Positions 1 to 17,663 of a DNA stretch of 64,000 nt are shown piece after piece. How positions within the stretch are numbered: position 1 is the stretch's first letter; the number at the start of each line of letters is the position of its first letter. The position numbers and the translations under genes are program-made. The stretch is from Auanema rhodensis (taxonomy: Eukaryota > Nematoda > Chromadorea > Rhabditida > Rhabditidae), in assembly GCA_964057225.1 (NCBI GenBank), contig OZ059899.1, positions 14,082,501 to 14,146,500 of the forward strand, written 5' to 3'. The notes under the pieces are model-generated. The model was not told the DNA's origin. It saw only the letters and a program-made list of their open reading frames with translations, and did not search any database.

Positions 1-3000
1 GGAGACGAAGCCGACACGTTGTTTCCGCTGCGAATAGAAGCCGATTACAGAAAGAACAACTAAGCCGATTAACACTTCTTCAGTTCGTTCAAACATTTTA
101 AGTATTTAGAAACAAGGTGCCAAGTGCTGAGATTTCATCTCATACAGGACAGACAATAACTTGTTCGATTAGTTATCCGGCTCGTTGAACAAACGGATGA
201 TTACTTAACTATAGAAAAAGCTCAGATGGTGATGTAACTGGGAAAAAAAAGAAAAACTTCAGAAATTTCCACTAAAACATGAGGACAAAAAACTAGAAAA
301 GCTAACAATATAATCATTATGAGTGTATTTCACACTTTCCTTTGAATGGAATTCTTAGCAGTGCAAGCTTCCAGATGACGTTGTTCAAACAAAAGTATCT
401 CAGGCCAAAGGGGAGAAAAGCATATAAACACTTTCTGATGGCAGATTCAGATATGTGTAAACCAAGAGCATGAAATTATGAATATACTAGAAGCAATGAT
501 CATTGCGTGCGCGTAATACAAAGACTATCTCAGATATAGGAGAGGTAGAATTCAAGTGTAAACCTGTGTGACAAGTGGACGAGATAGAGGGATCTGTTGA
601 ATAGATGGATAGCAAAGACTTTTATTGAAAATCGCCAAGAACTAATATGGAAAGACAATTGAATGAATTGTACTCAGATGGATAGAAGACAGGTGGAGTC
701 AGATGTCGCCCGTTAAACAAGAAGAGGAAGAAGAGGAGGTAAGAAGAAGATAAAGGCAGAGTAAGAGATACAGACGAGGGAGAAAAGAAGAAGAAAGACG
801 AGCAATGAGGTGTTCGTGCTATTGAAGGTCATGAAAATAGCAAAAAAGAAGACGGCATGACGACAAACATAGGAGAGTTCATTGGGATAATGAGAACAGC
901 TGGATAAAAGGACGAATATTAGGCAGGTGAAGTCAAACTTAGATGGTCATGCAAATGAGAAAACTGATATTATGCCATAAAAAATAACCAAAAACCTAAA
1001 AAACAACCATTAAACATGAGATTATAAGCCAGAATGCACCAAGTGTAAAGTCATTAAATTGAAATCTGCGTGAAAAACGTGTAAATGTTATAACACGCGT
1101 TATCGTTTCATTTTGAATTTACAATTCAAATTGAACAGTCGCATTCCAGCATTCAGCTTTGTTTACAAGATAACAGGCAATTTTTGATTGTAAAAGAATA
1201 ATCAATAACATAAAATTAATTTCATTGCTCTTAAATAAAAAAAAGTTTTTTTTTGTATCAATAACTTTAGAAAATAAAAAAAAATTAATGAGATATATGA
1301 TGCAAACGGATAAAAAAGGTTTTATTAATGACTGGATGTAGTATATACTATGTAGGTTAGTAATGTGCTTTTGATCTACATGTATGTAGTTGTTGTTGAT
1401 GATGACGACAACGATGTTGATGATGATGATGATGATGATGCTGGCAAGTTAAACCAGGATTCTCGGTGGAGAAGATGAACAAAAATAATAAAAAAATAGC
1501 AGACCAGGAACACAGTTTTTATGGAGAATGAGAGAAACAGAAAAAAAGAAACAAACTGTGGAAGTGAATGTGTGTAAGTGTGATGGAGCAGACGATGAGA
1601 AGATAAGTGGCGAGTGGAAGTGGAATGAAAGAAGAACAAACCTTATTTAGAAAATGGATAGACACTATCTTTGTTGAACAAGCCATCTGATGCAGATGAA
1701 TATACAGCCAGATGAGAGCAAATAGCTTCATCTATTTTTAATCTTTTGTCCCTTCGATGACAAGTTTGTAAGAAAATGTTTCATAAAAGCAACAATTTTC
1801 ACATATTTTTATTAGATAAGCATGTATAATATTAATAAAATGTTGTTTTTCGTTTGTTTAAGTAAAATAGATTGTCACCTTTTCAAACTTTTATGTTTTA
1901 GATTGTTGATTCTTAACCTTCATGCTTTAAGGTGTTAAACACAATTACATATAGCATTCAAAGCTACCAAAGATTGGATTAAGTTTTTTTTTTTCAAATA
2001 AACAAAGGTTAAAGACTGTGGTTTTGTAGGATGAGAGGAAATTCAAAAACAAAACTAGAATTTAGACAAAATAATTCTGAAAACCACGTAATGAACTGTG
2101 TGAGATGACAGTTTCGAATTAATGGCGAGATCGTACCAATTATAGAGAACTGAACATAACCAGTGGGCCACCTTCTAGAATATTTTCTGAAAACGAGACA
2201 TCGTTTTTAGCATTTCACCACTTTCTCTTTCAATTCAGAATTCATACTCATATAATAGTGGCACAGAAGTAAAGTTTTCTCAGTGAATACGGTTGAATTA
2301 TTTAAAAACAGAACAACAGTCTGCTTGTTTGCACATGTTGCAAACAAGAAAAATGTACAGGAAGTCTATTAAAGGTTGAAACATACATCAGTTTCTTTTA
2401 AATAATTTCAAATAAAAATAAGAAAAAAAACTTTTTATAACTAATCTCTGTACAATCAAATAAAAATTGTAAAAAAATCGTAAGGTACAAAGGAGGATAT
2501 ATCCTACAGAATGTGAAGAAAGTGTCTACCTAAGACAAGCACTTGACGGGACGAGTCAGACAACCTGAATCCAAATATGGACAAATGGACATTAGCATAG
2601 TAAGGTGGTAGGTACACCTGCTCATCACAGTCTTTGCTTCTGCTCTTAAGGTAAACATCCTCTCATAGTTTGTGGTGCCCCCCACCGAAACCAGCTCATC
2701 AAGACAACACATCTACGCCCATCACCATCTACCCTATCTAGTAGCCTAGTTAGTATTATAATTTGCATCACCGCCATCATTCGTCTTGTATGTGTTAAAA
2801 GGAACGAAGTTTAAAAACTAAAAAGTTTATATAGCTGTACAAGCTGAACCACAGATAAAGAGTTTTGCATGGAACATAGAAAATATCACTAAAGATAGGT
2901 CAGAAGTAAGAAAATATCCACCTATTATTTTTTTTTACAAACAGGAATGTTTTATGATCACCGAAATAAAAAAAAATTCGACATCACATTAGTAGAAAGG

Positions 3001-3146
3001 TTGATATATTATATATTTGAACTATAAATTTCCTTTGACTAAAAAACTAATGAGCAGGTTAACCTACTTCTAGTGACTAATAGTGAATGGGGAAGATATA
3101 TTTGGCAATGTTAAATAAGGCCGAAACATGCCGTCCATTACAGCAT
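1..3146. other. non-coding stretch, purine-rich at left
   Basis: I see no supported gene here. Short open frames exist on both strands but are low-complexity or lack any family resemblance and splice structure. The first ~1 kb of the plus strand is rich in A and G (for example GAAGAGGAAG-type runs near 715-800). A run of GAT/GTT triplets lies at about 1388-1441. The stretch may be an intron or upstream region of a gene beyond the left edge. Confidence 0.5.
1397..1441. repeat. (GAT)n trinucleotide microsatellite
   Basis: An imperfect run of GATGAC/GATGTT units followed by about eight perfect GAT/ATG triplets. The apparent serine/threonine-rich open frame on the minus strand here is produced by this repeat and is not taken as a gene. 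Confidence 0.8.
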
Positions 3147-4611
3147 TTACAGAATTGGGATGTAGTTATCAATCTTAGTACGGTGTCGCTGGGAGATGCA
3201 TTCAGCAATCCAGATGATGTTTCTGTAATAAGTAAAATTATTAAAAAAAAAAAATTTTTTTAATTACCTCATCTCTTGCTCCTTGAGTTTAATGAAAGCA
3301 TAGAAAACTCCGAAGTGGAACTGGTGGAGGTAAGATTGAACGTTCAATTTTACCTGAAAATTAGGTTCTAATGAATGGCAACAATACGGGAAAACATACC
3401 TCATGCTCGAAGAATTTATCTTCAAGAGTTTTTTCTCCAGCGATGTTGCTTCCAGTTCCTTCGAAAAGTGGCTTATAATCAGCATAGTATTCGCAAACTT
3501 GCTTGACCTGATCGTAATCGTCAGCACGAGCAAGGCCAGAAAGTCCTGAATTAAAATAAACAATAAACAATAATCGTGAACAATATCTTACCTTCTGGGT
3601 AGAGTTTTCCACAACGTGGGTAAAGTTTCTCCCTATCATCCTTGCTCAACTCAGTGTCGAAAGAGTTGATGGTGATGATAACTGAACGACGATCAGCCTC
3701 GAACTGAATGGGAAAAAATATTAAAAGTGAAATTAATAAAAATACTTACGGCAAGAATCTCGCACATGACCTCGGCGGTCTTTCCTCCCAACTTTTGGCA
3801 GAACTTGAAGAAATCTTCGATGTAAGCCTTGTACAAAGTATTTCTAATAAGCTCAACATTCATCTCGTCAAGATCTTGCTCATTGATGCAGTCAACGAAG
3901 TAATTGGCTAAAAAGGAGAAAATGCTCTCAGGATAAGAAAAAATACAAACCGAGTGGGGTGTCGACAAGTACGGCATTGTAAAGTTCAGCTGGAGTAGAA
4001 GCAATATGGATAGCTTCCATTTGTTCGAAAGATCCTACAACATATAATGTTAATATTAACTTTACTCTTTATATTCTAACCCAATGGGTGACATTTGCTG
4101 ATCAGTTCACTAATTGGCCGCTGATGAAGTGTACCAGTGATAAGAAGAATAATATTATCGATCATGTAAGAGTAACTGAAAAGATAAAAAACCAAATTTT
4201 ATAAAAAAAACCTTAAAAGGCATACGTGATATAATCCAAGAACGTAGCAAGAGGTTCAATAGCATTGTTACGCAAATGAGTAAACTCTGTAACAAGCTTC
4301 TCCTTCAAGCGCTCATCAATTACTTGAACCTAGAAAAAACATATTTAATCAATTTGCATAAAAATTAAAACTTACAGTAATAGCACCAGGCTCGTTAGCC
4401 AAAAAGTTACCGTAGTCAGTGGATTGAATGTGAAGTTTAAGATCTATAATGAAAACACAACAGTTAAAAAAGATAAAAAAATATGAAAACCTTCTAAGGT
4501 TTCACACTGAACCAAGTTAGCATAATCTGATTGAGTCAGAAGTCCGCATTTGAATCCTCTGATAAGGGCTTCAAGGTATCCGTGATCAATGTTGAAAAAG
4601 AACTCACCCAT
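3147..4611 (-). CDS. vha-16: V-type proton ATPase subunit d (V0 sector)
   Basis: Subunit d caps the V0 proteolipid ring and couples it to the central stalk of the vacuolar H+-ATPase on endomembranes. About ten exons joined by ~45-bp introns. Recognisable blocks in order: an N-terminal GFKCGLL and NLVQCETLE segment (exon ending 4491), SYMIDN and ITGTLHQRP around 4080-4180, [23 protein letters not shown] (3750-3908), FFEHE (3400s), [16 protein letters not shown] (3268-3353) and the C-terminal [11 protein letters not shown]...IDNYIPIL ending at the stop at 3147. The family is ~350 aa and this model is full length. The ATG at 4611 lies 17 bases after an acceptor-like ccag, so the leader is probably trans-spliced or carried by an upstream exon; the first few residues are the least certain part. 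It is divergent from the FAK gene. Confidence 0.95.
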
Positions 4612-5116
4612 GTTTGTTTGATACCCTGGAAAAATTACTTATAATTTGGATTTTTACGAACTTATTTAGTAAAAAGAAAAAATGTATAATAATTTTAGCT
4701 ACTAAATTAAAATTTATAGTAATTCATATAGAAAATGAACAAATTGGAATGAAAATATTAGAGAACACAACGAGCAAAGAACAATTTTCATTGTCTTTTT
4801 ATGAGAGTTTTCAGGTAAAATGGAAGTTTAGAAGAGAGATAGGTTGTATATTGGTCAATGCTTTTATTCTGTACGCTGCACATGCCCGTAAGGTAGAAAA
4901 CTTGGTAAAAATTACAAAATTATGCTAAAATTCAGTAAAAGAGCGCAGTGGCCGAAAGATCGATCGGTGGTCTTTTGCGAATCCTGATGCAGGGTAGCGC
5001 GCGAAATTCAAACTGGGTATTAGCTCCGCCCCTCTGTTGGCCGACAACTGCAGCCTTGTCTACGAGACTGGGAAAGCCGGTGTGAGGCATACCAGGCTTG
5101 AAGGTTCAATGACGTC
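4612..5116. promoter_or_regulatory. shared divergent promoter region of vha-16 and kin-32
   Basis: A 505-bp head-to-head gap. Bases ~4940-5115 are clearly more GC-rich than the surroundings and include CCGCCCC- and CGATCG-type words. No gene is seen. By position it should hold the promoters of both flanking genes; no individual transcription factor site is claimed. Confidence 0.5.
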
Positions 5117-11375
<6,259 letters not shown>

Positions 11376-12182
11376 TTGCATTTTGTACAAAAGTAGACAA
11401 GATTTTCACTTGGCGTCTAGACTTATGATTACGTTTGATCTTCCTATTACCTGTCCAAAGTTCAAGCCATAAACAAATATTCCAATATCTTTCTAATTCA
11501 TATTTTCACAACAAAAGTAAAACGTGGTCTACAAAAAATCCATTATTTGCCTCCCTGTCTAACATGGTCTCTGTGATTTAAACAAATATTTATGCAAAAC
11601 AATAATTTTTTCATTGATTCTTTCCGTTTATCTCTTTTTATTATTATGAAGATATGCAGAAAAATAAAAGATTTATTGCTAACTAAGAATGTGTGCTATA
11701 TCTGACTTTCCTTGATATTGAAAAGAAAGAGTTAATAGCTAGGAGATCTTCCTGACGCTTACAATCTCTGACAGTGGCTGACAAGAATTTCCGAACTGTT
11801 ATTGGTATATATAGTAAGTTGTTCTGTGCTAAAAATATCAAACTTCAAAAATGAATTTTGAGTAGGCTATATTTTCAAATTTTCAAAAAGAAAGAAAAGA
11901 GATTCACACATTGAGTTATAGTATAAACTAGACTTTTTGTAGTTTGGCATGCTTGTATGATCTTTTTCCCGCTAACTGAAAAGATTCTGCTTTTATCAAT
12001 TTACTGTTTTATGGAAAAAATTTTTTTAATTTAAAAGAAAAATGAAATACGTTTTTTATACATTAAAATCAGAATACACTTTTTCTGAATGTGTAAGAAT
12101 ATCTGAGGCAAAATTTCATTAGAAAGTTTTATTTGGTTTGATTTTAGGATCACGTTTATTCATAAACTTTAATATTCTTAAT
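11376..12182. other. intergenic, 3' flank of FAK gene
   Basis: AT-rich with no supported gene. An AATAAA hexamer at 11663-11668, ~290 bp after the stop codon, is a plausible polyadenylation signal for the FAK transcript. Confidence 0.5.
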
Positions 12183-12781
12183 ATGTCTAGCAGTGGACTG
12201 GTAGCTGACACAACTGTCAGTAACGGTGTGTCTGTTACTGAGGTTATCCATTCAAATCGTGAACCTATCTGGATGCTTGGCATCAAGGATCATAAGAAGT
12301 AATTTTTATAAGTTGATTTGATTTTTTGATATTTTTTAGAAAGTCTTATTTACTCCAACAAGGGGTAGTACTAGATGAGGTTGAGGATAATACAGAAACC
12401 CCTGATCCACTGTATTACCAGGTTCTATCTAAGCCAAATTTGCAAAATTTATAATATTAATTCAGGTCTTGTGGGAAACATATAGTGGCGACACAAAGAC
12501 GACATGGGAATTGTACTCTCTGATCCAGACCACCTCTCATTACATGAGATATCAAATAGTATGATTTGTAAAAACTACTTATCTTTTCAAACCATCATTT
12601 TCAGAATATGCAAAGAACGAGTAGACGGAGGAAGAGACGCGTGGAAGATCTTCTAAATTTATCCTCTTCCTCTGCTTCTTCATCCAGCTCTTCAAGTTCT
12701 GATGATTATAGAGACGGCTGTAAAAAAATCAAATCAGCATATCTACAGAGCAACCTAACTCCACTTACTCATGCACAATAA
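12183..12781 (+). CDS. small chromodomain-like protein, 155 aa
   Basis: Four exons (12183-12298, 12340-12421, 12466-12558, 12605-12781) join in frame with ~40-46 bp introns. The centre, VVLDEVED...YYQVLWETYSG then KTTWELYSLI, has the spacing of a chromodomain (valine-rich first strand, the YxVxW strand, TWE, then a closing helix). It is followed by a strongly basic patch (SRRRKRR, probable nuclear signal), a run of about 13 serines broken by one alanine, and acidic DD. A chromatin-reader role is inference from this pattern only; I could not place it in a named subfamily and the domain call is tentative. The gene itself is well supported by splicing and frame. Confidence 0.7.
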
Positions 12782-13440
12782 TTTTTTTCTGATTCGTAAC
12801 AGTAAAAATACGTATTCTATAGTTTATTTTCTAGTCCGATGATTTTAATATGAAATTCTTTAGAATTTAGTATGATTAATAAATTTTTTTTTCATTATAA
12901 ACAATATAAGCTAAAAAGTTATTTGAAGAAAAATTAAAAGCCAACCAAGAGAAAAAGAGTTCTGGTTTATCAAGAAAGGGGAATCATATCTTCTAAATTA
13001 ATATACGATTTCATAATTTTAAAGCTTTATAGGCGTTATATTAAATATAATTACATGTGTAGTTATAAACATATCATTCTTAATCATCCTGAAAAAAGCG
13101 TTTCATTGCCGTTCAGGAGTAGCTAATGCTGAATTAAATGAAACTTCGATGTTTATCGAAGACAACTGTTTAAAAAATAGAGTATATGTTGAAGTTAACA
13201 TTTTTTAAAAATTAACGGTACTTTCCCGAATATTCTTATCAGAGCGTGTACAAAGAAAGAACTAGGCAAACAGGACGAACAATTACTGTTAAGTTTCATT
13301 TTGCTCAAGAAAAGGTTGCAAAAGTTTCAAGAAATATTCAAAAATTTTAAAGATTCGTTAAGTTTAAGTAACAAAAAGTTAGAAACATCAAAATGTAGGA
13401 TAGAGTACTGTGCTTTGATATTGCTTTAATAATATACTCG
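12782..13440. other. intergenic between convergent genes
   Basis: AT-rich, 659 bp between the stop codons of two convergent genes. No gene, RNA or repeat is seen. Confidence 0.5.
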
Positions 13441-14898
13441 TTAAGGATGTAAAATCGATGGTCCAACTGTCGGTCTGTTCAGCTTGTCTGCCCCATTCAG
13501 AAAATGCGAAAATCTTAAAAACGATACGTCCGAAATATACTGTTTATAAGCTAACCCATTCCGGACAGCAAAGTTTGCAAAATGCTCCGCTAGCTGTTCG
13601 GGCAAGTCTTCATGGATTGCATGAGCACTACCAGGCAGCATAACAGTTTGAAACTTTCCTTGCATTTGGGCAATCTATGAAAATCAATAAGCATTGAATC
13701 AAATTTCTAAAATGCTTACCATCAATTCTTTATCCAGACGATCAACACCAGCCAAAATCAACAGCTTTGCAGCCGGAGCTTCAACAAAGCATTTAGACAG
13801 GCCAGAGAACCACCCTGGCCAGAATTCAGCAGTTTTTGATAAATCAATTCTCCAAGTATACTATGATTAAAATTTTATATAAACTAATCAGAACTATCAT
13901 ACTTTGCCATCAGGTAATGGTTTTAATTGAGTTGGCATAGAAACACGTGCAGAAGCAACATTATGTGTAGCTCCACTTTTGAGAGCCCTATCAATTTTTC
14001 AAATTCTAACATAATTTATCGTATCACTTACCACTTTATTGCTTCTTCTAATGATCCAAAAGATGTTGGTCGATTTCTCAGTACTGATTGCTATTGGATA
14101 AACATAATTAGATAATTATAAATTTATAATTCTACCATGGAACTTAAAGCCTGCATGGCTGACCCCTCTACAACATCAATTACTGCCAATCCAACAACAT
14201 TGGGTAACAACTTTGATGACACAGCATGTACAGCTAATGCTCCACCCATGCTTAACAATATGATCAATGATATCATTATCATAATTAAAGTTAATACCTA
14301 TGTCCTACAACACACACTGCTGGCTTTTCAGTGAAATCACTTAAGCCTTCATAGTATCCACGAAAAACTTCCGAAATGTCCCTTGAAATTAAAATATTCG
14401 TAATATGGACCACATAAATTCGTACTTGATTTGTTGTTCTTTGGATATGTTCAATTCGTTTTCCGATTTAGAATCCCCATGCCCACGAAGATCAGGACAA
14501 ACTATTCTACAGTTGATTTTTTCCGTAAGACGTAACTAAAAGTTCATGTCATCAAATAAATTTGATTTGGTAATGCTTACAGCTAACTGTGCCCAAGTAG
14601 CACCGGAGTACCCGCCTCCATGCAAAAAGAGAAAAATAGGACCTTCTTTTCCTAAATCATCGCAATTTCTACTTTACAAGTGCTGTTGGACCTATACCTC
14701 TAACATATAAATTAAATAAATCTTTGTCAACCTTTATCTCGACTTTGTTATCAAAAAATTCTTCCCAACTAGAGGGGGTATGACTTTGAGGACCTAATGG
14801 CTTATTTTCTCGTCTGAAAATTTGAAAATCGTTGTTTGTACGAGATAATCAGAACCCTACGGCAACGGTAGTTTCCGCGATAAAACTTGTTTGTGCAT
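13441..14898 (-). CDS. PPME1: protein phosphatase methylesterase 1 (PME-1)
   Basis: An alpha/beta hydrolase that removes the methyl ester from the C-terminal leucine of the PP2A catalytic subunit. Read on the minus strand: N-terminal SWEEFF and FNLYVRG, LFLHGGG-type oxyanion loop, a LRGHGDS-type segment near 14490, the nucleophile elbow GHSMGG, VIDVVEG, then AGVDRLDKELM with the acid and LPGSAHAIHED with the catalytic histidine, and MQGKFQ, a PME-1 hallmark. The catalytic serine codon is split by an intron (AG | C, around 14250-14293). A short first exon (starting MHKQVLSRKLPLP) joins the second through a gtaggg donor. Length matches the family (~350-390 aa). The start at 14898 follows an acceptor-like atgcag. 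Confidence 0.93.
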
Positions 14899-15506
14899 AT
14901 TATTCTGCATAAAAAATACTTGCTTATATACGCTTTTTTTATCAGATAGCAAAGCCAAATATCGAAACGCTATTGAGAACGATCAAATGCAAATTACTAA
15001 CCATGTATAATAAAGATTTATTAGAATTTACAAATAATATAGCAACAGGAATGAATATAACCGGAAAGATATCGAAGTATAACATGTGAGTCGGAAGTAG
15101 GATAAACAAAAGAACCAATTTAAAATTGAAAAACATACAAGTTTAAAACCTATGATAATTCGTACTTTATATAAGAAAATTTAATCTAGATGTAACGAAG
15201 TTCCATCTGATACAGTAATACCAAACATACAACAAGGCCTTCTGCAGCAAGCCTGCGCCAACACGAATTTCACTAGGCGGGAACATTTAAAATGTGAGCC
15301 AGATTATCAGTAGCCAGAAAATTTATTTTAGTTATTTTCGAGTTGCGAAGGTTTTTTTTGCGAACAACATTTCGAATTATTATTGTTGTTGCTACATATA
15401 AAAGTTATCTTCCTTTGTTTCAATATTGTTGAAGGAACTGTGCATGTTTTAAAGCTGATCTTTATCTTTATGCAGTTTCTTCTGTGCTGAAATATGTAGT
15501 TTAGAA
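14899..15506. promoter_or_regulatory. divergent upstream region
   Basis: 608 bp between head-to-head genes. A 64-codon hydrophobic open frame lies at 14942-15136 on the minus strand; it is AT-rich and its composition is what AT-rich DNA gives by chance, so I do not call it. The region around 15230-15290 is locally GC-richer and may be a core promoter. Confidence 0.4.
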
Positions 15507-15919
15507 ATGACTTATGATTATACTATTGAAAATATTAATAACCGTGAGGTTGTTCAAAAGAACTTCGTGAGCCTTAAATCAAAGGCTGATAACTATTCTG
15601 GTCGTCACCCATCGTTGAATGAACGATTTTCTGTTTTAGGTGAACTTTCAACTGTTTTTTGTTTAATAATTAATTTTGCAGAACGAGGATTCTTTCTCTG
15701 CCCTCAATTGAAAAAATCTCAACCTCGGAGTGATATAAGAGCCATAGAGTTGTGCCCAAAGGGGTCGACCAGCGAATTCATTCAAAAATTAAAAAACAAA
15801 ACCGCCGCTAAAACTCCCGTAAGTATAATTTTCTATCTATTTTATCTATTTCGCATTTTTAGGCAAGTCCTAGCCTCTCTATGAGCCCTCCAAGATCGAT
15901 TGATTCTGTATCACCATAA
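15507..15919 (+). CDS. unrecognised 108-aa protein
   Basis: Three exons (15507-15639, 15682-15818, 15863-15919) with 42-44 bp introns and consistent phase. Visible features: VVQKNFVSLKSKADN, a HPSLNERFSVLERGFFL segment, a KKSQPRSDIRAIELCPKG stretch and a C-terminal SP-rich tail (LSMSPPRSIDSVSP) with several proline-directed Ser sites. No signal peptide or membrane segment. I recognise no family. It resembles short regulatory proteins with conserved linear motifs, but no function is assigned. Its stop codon is only 45 bp from that of the convergent SET gene. Confidence 0.65.
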
Positions 15920-15964
15920 TTTTCTTAATTTGTTTGACAAATGTATTGAATACAACATACCGTG

Positions 15965-17212
15965 TTACATGCGAATAAACGGGTTATTCTTAGTTAATTT
16001 GGTTCTTTTTTTGGGTTTACGGATGGAGCACACTCCACCTTGTCCAGTCAATAAAGCATTTGAAAAGCTTTCTCCATAATAAACTAAAAGTACAGAAATT
16101 AAATGTGAAAAAGCTATATATTCAATACCTAAGATTTCTTCTTCCTTTTCTATTGGTCTAAATACTCTATAGTAGACACATCCTAAATATTGAAAAGCAA
16201 TAACATTTTGCTCTCCCTCATCTGAAAAAACAATGGGTTAAAGACATGTTTAGAAAACTTACGCATACTGTGATTAATATATCTCATCCAGTTTGAGCAA
16301 TTCTCATCACTACCATCAATATAACAATGTTCTGTCTAATACGGAAAGTTTTAGCTGAACGTTTTGATTATCAATTATACCTTTGTTATTAACTCCCAAC
16401 AATATCCGTCAATCAATGAAGTTTTAGGATCATTAATCAAACGACCTTTATAAGGACCAAATACTGTACCTCTCTGTAATATAGACGTACTCTTTGTAAG
16501 AGAAGTATGATTTGAAACTTACTGGTATGGCTGAAGTTGCAAAAACTCCTAATCCTGCTTCGGGAATTCTGGATATATTAATCTTTACGAAACTAGGACT
16601 AGTTTGTGGAGCCATAGGCTTAGATTTATCCTAAATAGTTTAATAAAATTAGAGAAATATCTATTAGAACTACCTTAGGTGCACGATCTGAAACTACAAA
16701 CAATGGATGATCTTTACAAGCTCCCCTAAAAAATCTTTCACACTTATCACAATCTGAAATTAAATAAAGTTGAAAAGATGTTTATAGTTAATCTTCTTAC
16801 GTATATAATTATCATCATCATAATTAATTTTCTCATCGGGAATTTCAATGCCTAATGCAGCATATTCCTCAACTGTAATATTAAAATATTATCAAACGTG
16901 GGACCGCAGTTGAATTTCTTGATCGAAGTTAGATTTTAGAGACATAGAGGTCACACTAATTTTAAGCGTTAAAATTACCAGAAATCTGCTGAATGTATGT
17001 AAAGTTCGGATCATGTTTCTCGGGAACCATGCTCAATGGCATACTTGATAGTACTATGGACATATTATTATCTATAGCCAGAAAATGCTGAAGGAAATAT
17101 TTTAGGTAACTTATTAAAGAAATCAAACCTTTTCTTGGGGCATGATTACTTCCGAAACGCTCTCCTGCGTTGGTTCAGGCTCGAAACCTGGTATAACAAA
17201 TGCTGTAGTCAT
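15965..17212 (-). CDS. set-17: PRDM9/SET-17-like PR/SET-domain lysine methyltransferase
   Basis: Minus-strand exons read: an N-terminal acidic section with VIPGFEPEPTQE, an EEYAALGIEIPDEKI segment, then DCDKCERFFRGACKDHP (the Cys-rich pre-SET knuckle seen in PRDM9), ISRIPEAGLGVFA, a FGPYKGR block, YIDGSDENCSNWMRYINHS, EGEQNVIAFQYLGCVYYRVFRPI and YYGESF. This is the PRDM7/9 type PR/SET fold, which methylates histone H3 lysine 4; C. elegans SET-17 is the nematode relative. No C2H2 zinc-finger array and no KRAB region are present; the protein ends in a short basic tail (RKPKKRTKLTK). The ATG chosen at 17212 lies 36 bases after an acceptor-like gttag; an upstream exon cannot be excluded. Confidence 0.85.
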
Positions 17213-17663
17213 GTTTCGGATGACTCCCCACCGTAGAATACGTCCCTAACAAACAATACATTAACGTATAGGCTAGACGATCTGATGGTATACTATATTT
17301 AAACAACTCAAGAATATTACAGAATAAATTACTAATTACAAAAATTTACAAAACAGTTCTGGTCAAAAAAAAGACAAGGTGATTGATGAGACATATAATA
17401 TTAGTATAATGTTCAATCTGCTTCTCACAACATTATAAAGAAAAGAAAAAACAAAGATATAGAAGAAGCATCATGAATTCGGATAACTTTTGATTTGGTT
17501 GTAAAGCATAAAAAATATTTCGGATACGATCAACGATATTACATTGAACTTAAAGCACACAAACGACAGAACACGTACATCATATCAATTTATTGTCACT
17601 AATGTTGCATTCAGGATTATTATTAAAATTTGTTGATAAATTTATATTTAGTTTTACAGAGTA
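17213..17663. promoter_or_regulatory. divergent upstream region (SET gene / UFC1)
   Basis: 451 bp of AT-rich DNA between head-to-head genes. No coding signal is seen; presumed to hold both promoters. Confidence 0.45.

Noticed and set aside
1376-1731. Two overlapping minus-strand frames of 70-87 codons
   Set aside because: One is dominated by the GAT/GTT triplet repeat (Ser/Thr runs); the other is Phe/Leu/His-rich. They overlap in different frames and have no splice structure.
14942-15136. 64-codon hydrophobic frame upstream of PME-1, minus strand
   Set aside because: Phe/Leu/Ile-rich composition is what AT-rich DNA produces by chance. No splice context or family. The short distance to PME-1 alone is not enough.
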